Below are positions 59,596-64,000 of a DNA stretch of 64,000 bases, piece after piece. Below the pieces are notes generated by a model. It ran no database searches, was not told where the DNA came from, and saw only the letters and a program-made list of their open reading frames with translations. The stretch covers positions 156,478-220,477 of the forward strand of contig CALJPQ010000002.1 in NCBI GenBank assembly GCA_937980645.1. Direction: 5' to 3'. Positions within the stretch are counted from its first letter, which is position 1. Every line of letters begins with the position of its first letter. This DNA is from an uncultured Saprospiraceae bacterium (lineage in GTDB: Bacteria > Bacteroidota > Bacteroidia > Chitinophagales > Saprospiraceae). The position numbers were made by a program, and so were the translations under genes.

Positions 59596-62500
59596 ATGGC
59601 TCGTATATTGACATGGGTAAGCATAGTAGTGTTGGTGGCGGCATTTTTAGGCTGCCAGCATTCGGCCTCGAAAGGCAAAATGGCGGCTATCGAGCGCAAG
59701 ATGCGCCCTTTTGAATACTTTGCCTTTCAACGTTCGTACCCGGATGCCACTTTCGATGCCGACGGATGGCGGCGCAACGTAACGGCCTTGCGGACCGCCT
59801 TCGAGCGCAGCCGACCGCGCTCATCGGGAGCTGAGAACAGCAACCTGCCCGATTGGACACTGCAAGGGCCGGGCAATGCGGCCGGGCGCGTGAATACCAT
59901 CGCCATTCACCCGCAAAACGACAACATTGTGCTGGCCGGCTTTTCGGCAGGTGGCATCTTCAAAACTACCGATGGCGGCGTCAACTGGCGCCCTGTAGCC
60001 GACGACCACCCGGAGCTAGCCGTGGGCCACATCGTCTATCACCCGCACGACCCGAACATCGTGTATGCGGGCACGGGCGACCCTAATGTGCCGGCCTATG
60101 TGTTCAACGGCCACGGCATTTATCGCAGCACCGACGGGGGCGAATCGTGGCATTATTTAGGGCTGGGCGACGAGGGTATCGTCTCCAAAATTCAAATAGA
60201 CCCATTCACCCCCACCACCATGTATGCCGCTGTAATGGGCAACCCTTACGTGCGCACCAACAAGCGCGGCATTTACAAGAGTACCGATGGCGGCCATACG
60301 TGGACGCAAGTCCTCTTCGTCAGCAATCAGGCGGGGGCCAGCGACCTGGTCATCAATTACAACAACCCGCAAATCTTGTACGCCTCATTCTGGGACCGCG
60401 TGCGCAGCAATCAGGAGTCCATCATTGACGGGCCGCATGCGCGGGTCTATAAAACCACCGACGGCGGCCAGACCTGGACGCAACTTACCGGCGGCCTACC
60501 CCTTGGTCGAAACGGGCGCACGGGCTTAGCCATGTCGCGCCAAAACCCAGACAAACTCTACGTGGTCTATATTGACACCTTAGCCACCACCGGCGGCCTT
60601 TACAAAACCGAGAATGGGGGCCAGACGTGGACGTCCGTAGATGTTACGGCCTTAGAAACGGCCGTGGCCGATTTCGGCTGGTATTTTGGCAAAATTCGCC
60701 TCGACCCCAACAACGACGAAGAGGTCTACTTTCTCGGCATCGTACTGTGGCGAAAGCCGGCAGGCTCAAACCAATGGCTGACAGCCGCTAACTCGCACGC
60801 CGACATCCATGACCTGCAATTTGCGCCCTCGGGCAAGCGCTATTTGGGCTGTGATGGCGGCGTGTATCGCCATAGCCCGGGCCAGCAACAGTGGATTAAA
60901 AGCCTGAACTTGCCCACCACGCAATTCTACCGAACCTCCTACGACCACCACCGCCCACACCTGTACTACGCCGGTGCACAAGACAATGGCATTCAGCGCG
61001 GCAATGCCCAGGGCTACAACAACTGGCAGGCGGTATTCCCGGCCGACGGCTTTCGCTGTGCCTTTCACGCGACGGACTCGCTAACCTTTTGGGTGGAAAC
61101 GCAGAACGGTGAAATCCACAAAACCACCGACGGCGGCCAGACGTGGCAATTCGGCTCGCGCTGTATCGGCACGTCCGACCGCTGCAACTGGGATATGCCC
61201 TACTTCCGTAGCCGGCACTCGACACAGCGCCTATTTGCCGGCACCCACCGCGTTTACTTCTCTGAAGGTGGCTCGGGTTGGGGCACCGTCTCCGGCGACC
61301 TGACGCGCGGCATCCTCTTCGCCCCGCGCTTCCACACTATTTCCTGCTTAGATGAGTCGCCCCTGCAGGCCGAAAAGCTTTACGCTGGTACCTCGGATGG
61401 TCTCGTGTGGCGCCGTACGCCATCGGGCACGTGGGCCAACGTCAGTGCCGGCCTGCCCAACCGCTACGTAACCTCCGTTTGCGGCTCGCCTACGCACCCC
61501 ACCCGAATGTTTGTAACCCACTCGGGCTTTCGCGACAACGAACGCATCCCGCACGTGCACCGCTCCGACAACGACGGTGCTAATTGGACGGACATCAGCA
61601 GCAACCTGCCTAACATTCCGGTCAACGACATCCTCGTGCTGCCCGGTCACGCCGACAGCATCCTTTTCGTAGCCACCGACGCAGGCGTCTATTACACTAA
61701 AAATGGCGGCACCTACTGGCTGCGGCTGGGCACCAAATTGCCTTTTGTGCCGGTGTTCGATCTGGAACTCAACCCGGTGCGCAATCAGCTAATGGCGGCC
61801 TCCTACGCGCGCGGGCTGTGGACCTTCCCGCTCGACTCGCTTCACCTGCTGCCCGGAGTGCCCGCCGTGGCTGTGCAGGGCTTCGTGCGCACCGAAGACG
61901 GCCACGGCATCGCCAACGCTCACCTGTGCAGCAACCCGCCTGTGCTTAGCACAGCCACCGGCGCCTACCAAATACCTGCCGGCGCCCCCTGCCTGACCGA
62001 TAGCCTGAGACCTACCCGCACCGACGACCCGCTCAACGGGGTCAGCACCTTCGACCTGCTGCTCATCAACAAACACATCCTCAACGTCGAACGCTTGCCT
62101 TCGCCCTACAAAATCATCGCTGCCGATGCCAACAGCTCCATGTCCGTTACCACCTTCGACATTGTGCAACTGCGCCGGCTCATCCTGGGCATAGATACTA
62201 CGCTGACCCAAAGCCCCCTGTGGCGCTTCGTGCCGGAAAACTTTTCGTTCCCAAATCCGGATAATCCGTTCCAGACCTTCTTCCCTCAGGTCGTCGCCAT
62301 AGCTCCAGGGCTACAACCGCAACAGGTCAATTTTATCGGTATCCGCATCGGCGACGTAAACGGCAGTGCTAGCACGCAGCTGAACGACCAAACGCCCCCT
62401 CCGCCGCGCCAGCCCTGGGTGCTCAACGCCGCTAACCGCACCTTCCGAGCCGGTGAAACGCTGCGCGTAGTCTTCACAGCCGATTGGAAAAAGACTGCTG

Positions 62501-63093
62501 CCGCTCAGTTCGGCCTGGCCTTCGACCCGCAGACGCTGGAATTGCTGGACGTAGAGCCCTTAGCCGACGGCCTCTTCGCTGAGCATTTTGCTCTTCGCCC
62601 AGGTGGGCGGCCTTGCCTGACGGCCTGCATAGAAAATGTGCGCTACCTGGGGCGTTCGTCTGTATCTGATGTGAATGCCGAACCTGCCCCTTTGTTCGCC
62701 GTGCGCTTGCGCGCCCGCCGGTCTGGTGAACTCCAGCAGGCCCTTTCCCTGACCGATACTCCGACCCCCGCCGCCGCCTTTATCGCCGACGGACGCGCGT
62801 TGCAACCCGTATTGCGCTGGTCAGAGATGCCACTCGCAGCAGAAGCGCCGGCACGGCCTATAGCCTTTCCTAACCCCTTTGGCGCCAACGGCGTGCACCT
62901 CAACCTTTCGACCAGCAGCCAGCCTGCTGACGTTCGTCTTTTCGATGCCTACGGGCGACTGCTCTGGGCCAACACAACCGCCGAAACACGCCTCTACCTG
63001 CCACCAGCACTCTTTCCAACAGCCGGTGCCTATTGGCTGGAAGTGCGACAGGGCGCCCAACGCTGGAGCATGCGCCTGACCCACTCCCCGTAA
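59596..63093 (+). CDS. Large T9SS-secreted beta-propeller protein with dockerin- and cohesin-like regions
   Basis: A 1165-aa surface protein. After an N-terminal hydrophobic signal (VVLVAAFLGCQHS; Cys could be a lipid site) come at least seven Asp-box (BNR) motifs such as KTTDGGVNW, RSTDGGESW, KSTDGGHTW and KTTDGGQTW, giving sortilin/sialidase-like propellers (about 85-750). Then follow a carboxypeptidase-regulatory-like segment (GFVRTEDGHGIANAHL), a dockerin-like pair (GVSTFDLLLINKHIL, SVTTFDIVQLRRLILG, ending IGDVNGS) and a cohesin-like beta region (RTFRAGETLRVVF ...). A T9SS sorting domain ends the protein (FPNPFGANGVHLNL). I start at ATG 59596, since the frame extends upstream only over the antisense of the E2 gene. 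Confidence 0.9.
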   Translation: MARILTWVSIVVLVAAFLGCQHSASKGKMAAIERKMRPFEYFAFQRSYPDATFDADGWRRNVTALRTAFERSRPRSSGAENSNLPDWTLQGPGNAAGRVNTIAIHPQNDNIVLAGFSAGGIFKTTDGGVNWRPVADDHPELAVGHIVYHPHDPNIVYAGTGDPNVPAYVFNGHGIYRSTDGGESWHYLGLGDEGIVSKIQIDPFTPTTMYAAVMGNPYVRTNKRGIYKSTDGGHTWTQVLFVSNQAGASDLVINYNNPQILYASFWDRVRSNQESIIDGPHARVYKTTDGGQTWTQLTGGLPLGRNGRTGLAMSRQNPDKLYVVYIDTLATTGGLYKTENGGQTWTSVDVTALETAVADFGWYFGKIRLDPNNDEEVYFLGIVLWRKPAGSNQWLTAANSHADIHDLQFAPSGKRYLGCDGGVYRHSPGQQQWIKSLNLPTTQFYRTSYDHHRPHLYYAGAQDNGIQRGNAQGYNNWQAVFPADGFRCAFHATDSLTFWVETQNGEIHKTTDGGQTWQFGSRCIGTSDRCNWDMPYFRSRHSTQRLFAGTHRVYFSEGGSGWGTVSGDLTRGILFAPRFHTISCLDESPLQAEKLYAGTSDGLVWRRTPSGTWANVSAGLPNRYVTSVCGSPTHPTRMFVTHSGFRDNERIPHVHRSDNDGANWTDISSNLPNIPVNDILVLPGHADSILFVATDAGVYYTKNGGTYWLRLGTKLPFVPVFDLELNPVRNQLMAASYARGLWTFPLDSLHLLPGVPAVAVQGFVRTEDGHGIANAHLCSNPPVLSTATGAYQIPAGAPCLTDSLRPTRTDDPLNGVSTFDLLLINKHILNVERLPSPYKIIAADANSSMSVTTFDIVQLRRLILGIDTTLTQSPLWRFVPENFSFPNPDNPFQTFFPQVVAIAPGLQPQQVNFIGIRIGDVNGSASTQLNDQTPPPPRQPWVLNAANRTFRAGETLRVVFTADWKKTAAAQFGLAFDPQTLELLDVEPLADGLFAEHFALRPGGRPCLTACIENVRYLGRSSVSDVNAEPAPLFAVRLRARRSGELQQALSLTDTPTPAAAFIADGRALQPVLRWSEMPLAAEAPARPIAFPNPFGANGVHLNLSTSSQPADVRLFDAYGRLLWANTTAETRLYLPPALFPTAGAYWLEVRQGAQRWSMRLTHSP

Positions 63094-63095
63094 CT

Positions 63096-63111
63096 GCCAA
63101 ACTTGTTTGGC
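63096..63111. repeat. Palindrome GCCAAAC-TT-GTTTGGC, copy 4
   Basis: A perfect 7-base-arm inverted repeat with a TT spacer, just after the stop of the large T9SS gene. Confidence 0.6.
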
Positions 63112-63122
63112 CCAAGTAACAC

Positions 63123-63136
63123 CCAAACTCGTTTGG
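63123..63136. repeat. Palindrome CCAAAC-TC-GTTTGG, copy 5
   Basis: The same 6-base arms with a TC spacer, 12 bases after copy 4. Confidence 0.55.
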
Positions 63137-63330
63137 CCTGCCCAAACGCCCGCCCAACAACCACAAAACCCGCGGGCGCCTTCGGTGCCCCTCGCTCCGA
63201 AGACTCCCCATCTATGCTCGATAACGTATTACACGGCCTCCCGGCAGGGAAAACCCTAAGAACAGGTTTCAGTGTGTCAGCAGCCCCGTCAAAACCGGGT
63301 AAAACACGGCTGCTCTACCGCCCTAATCGG

Positions 63331-63338
63331 TACCTTTG
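63331..63338 (+). promoter_or_regulatory. -7 box for the AAA-ATPase-like gene
   Basis: TACCTTTG, 19 bases before the ATG at 63358. Confidence 0.6.
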
Positions 63339-63357
63339 CCCGAAAGATGCAAGGGCA

Positions 63358-64000
63358 ATGTACAAACTACCCATTGGCATACAGGATTTTCGGACCATCC
63401 GGACGGAGGGTTACAAGTATGTGGACAAGACGGAGTACATACACCGTCTGGCGACGTCGGGGAAATTTTACTTTCTTTCGCGCCCGCGCCGTTTTGGTAA
63501 GTCGCTGACGGTGGCCACATTGCAGGAGTTGTACTTGGGCAGTCGAGAATTGTTTGAGGGTTTGTGGATAGCCGATAAATGGGACTGGACAAAAACGCGA
63601 CCGGTTATTCGCCTGTCGCTCAAAGATGTCAACTTTGAACAGTTGGGCTTGGAGACGGCTCTGTTCAAGCGAGTGGAAGAATTGAGCCGCAGGATGGGCG
63701 TGCCTGTTACACAAGAAACAGCCCGAGATCAGTTTCGGGAGATTATCCAAGTACTTGGGACGGAGCAGAAAGTGGTAGTTTTGATAGACGAGTACGACGC
63801 CCCCATCGTCAGTTATCTGGGCAAGGACATTGAAACAGCCTATGCCAACCGCGACCTGTTGCGTTCGTTTTACGTTGTTCTCAAGGAATTGGATGCGCAT
63901 TTGGAGTTGGTCTTCCTCACCGGTGTGAGCAAGTTCTCAAAGGTGGGTATTTTCTCAGGGTTGAATAACCTACAGGACATCACCATGCACCCGCAGTACG
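63358..64000 (+). CDS. AAA-ATPase-like protein (PF09820 type), partial at window end
   Basis: The first 214 codons of a gene cut by the window edge. The N-terminus MYKLPIGIQDFRTIRTEGYKYVDKT, the P-loop RPRRFGKSLT (about 42-51) and Walker B VVLIDEYDAP (about 139-148), with GVSKFSKVGIFSGLNNL after it, match the AAA-ATPase-like family that is often multicopy in Bacteroidota and carries a C-terminal PD-(D/E)XK nuclease-like domain. Its function is unknown; defence or mobile-element roles have been suggested. The ATG at 63358 follows a -7 box, and the C-terminal half lies beyond this window. Confidence 0.88.
   Translation, partial: MYKLPIGIQDFRTIRTEGYKYVDKTEYIHRLATSGKFYFLSRPRRFGKSLTVATLQELYLGSRELFEGLWIADKWDWTKTRPVIRLSLKDVNFEQLGLETALFKRVEELSRRMGVPVTQETARDQFREIIQVLGTEQKVVVLIDEYDAPIVSYLGKDIETAYANRDLLRSFYVVLKELDAHLELVFLTGVSKFSKVGIFSGLNNLQDITMHPQY

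Larger units (their letters stand above)
63094..63330. other. Intergenic region with two palindromes
   Basis: About 240 bases after the large T9SS gene. It contains two tandem copies of the CCAAAC-NN-GTTTGG palindrome (63096-63111 and 63123-63136) and otherwise no gene-like sequence. Confidence 0.5.

Noticed and set aside
1..64000. CRISPR arrays, rRNA, phage or full insertion sequences
   Set aside because: No regular spaced repeats, no rRNA-like sequence and no transposase or integrase frame was seen.

Overview
The window looks like a chromosomal contig from a Bacteroidota (Bacteroidetes) bacterium, most likely of the Saprospiria (Lewinella/Haliscomenobacter type). Supporting signs are a SusC/SusD/SusE outer-membrane uptake locus, at least five proteins with type IX secretion (T9SS) C-terminal sorting domains, the -7 promoter box TAnnTTTG in front of many genes, a DUF4295 gene beside rpmB-rpmG, a long CcmF/CcsA, and a mevalonate-pathway decarboxylase. 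The 1165-residue protein at the right end carries the 'STFDLLLINKHIL ... IGDVNGS' dockerin-like module that I associate with Saprospiria. Genus-level placement is inference. Most of the DNA is GC-rich; 5.7-12.2 kb is clearly AT-richer.

Left part (0-5.5 kb): cytochrome c maturation genes ccmE-ccmF, a small putative lipoprotein, and a methylmalonyl-CoA mutase small-subunit gene that stops early. 5.5-12.2 kb: an AT-rich type I restriction-modification island in the order hsdR-hsdS-hsdM (minus strand). Both gene junctions hold an element bounded by 25-bp inverted repeats. One element carries an intact GxxExxY (PD-(D/E)XK-like) gene, the other only the first ~21 codons of it. The mutase gene ends near the island edge.

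12.6-31.3 kb: a T9SS cargo protein, tRNA-Glu, dipeptidyl-peptidase III, mevalonate diphosphate decarboxylase, a di-haem peroxidase, a DUF2911 protein, an acyl-CoA carboxylase beta subunit, hflX, the cluster rpoN-dapD-RDD protein-DUF4834, convergent uvrC, an arginyl-transferase-like protein and a STAS protein. 31.7-45.8 kb: an unknown secreted protein, a large zinc metalloprotease, the rpmB-rpmG-DUF4295 ribosomal operon, tRNA-Arg, a T9SS subtilase with an altered triad, a PiT-like/cdsA/glycosyltransferase operon, a TPR-LytS histidine kinase, and a pair of coiled-coil proteins.

45.9-64 kb: a class C beta-lactamase-like serine hydrolase, then the susC-susD-susE operon. In this operon susD contains a two-module insert closely matching the C-terminal half of the neighbouring susE. 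Then come a small lipoprotein, a zinc-ribbon protein, two tandem T9SS paralogues, a 2-oxoacid dehydrogenase E2, the large beta-propeller/dockerin-like/cohesin-like T9SS protein, and a truncated AAA-ATPase-like gene at the window edge.

The observations most worth following up are the inverted-repeat GxxExxY elements in the hsd operon, the SusE-type modules inside SusD, the truncated mutase beside the island, and a recurrent intergenic palindrome CCAAAC-TT-GTTTGG. No CRISPR array, rRNA, phage or complete insertion sequence was seen.
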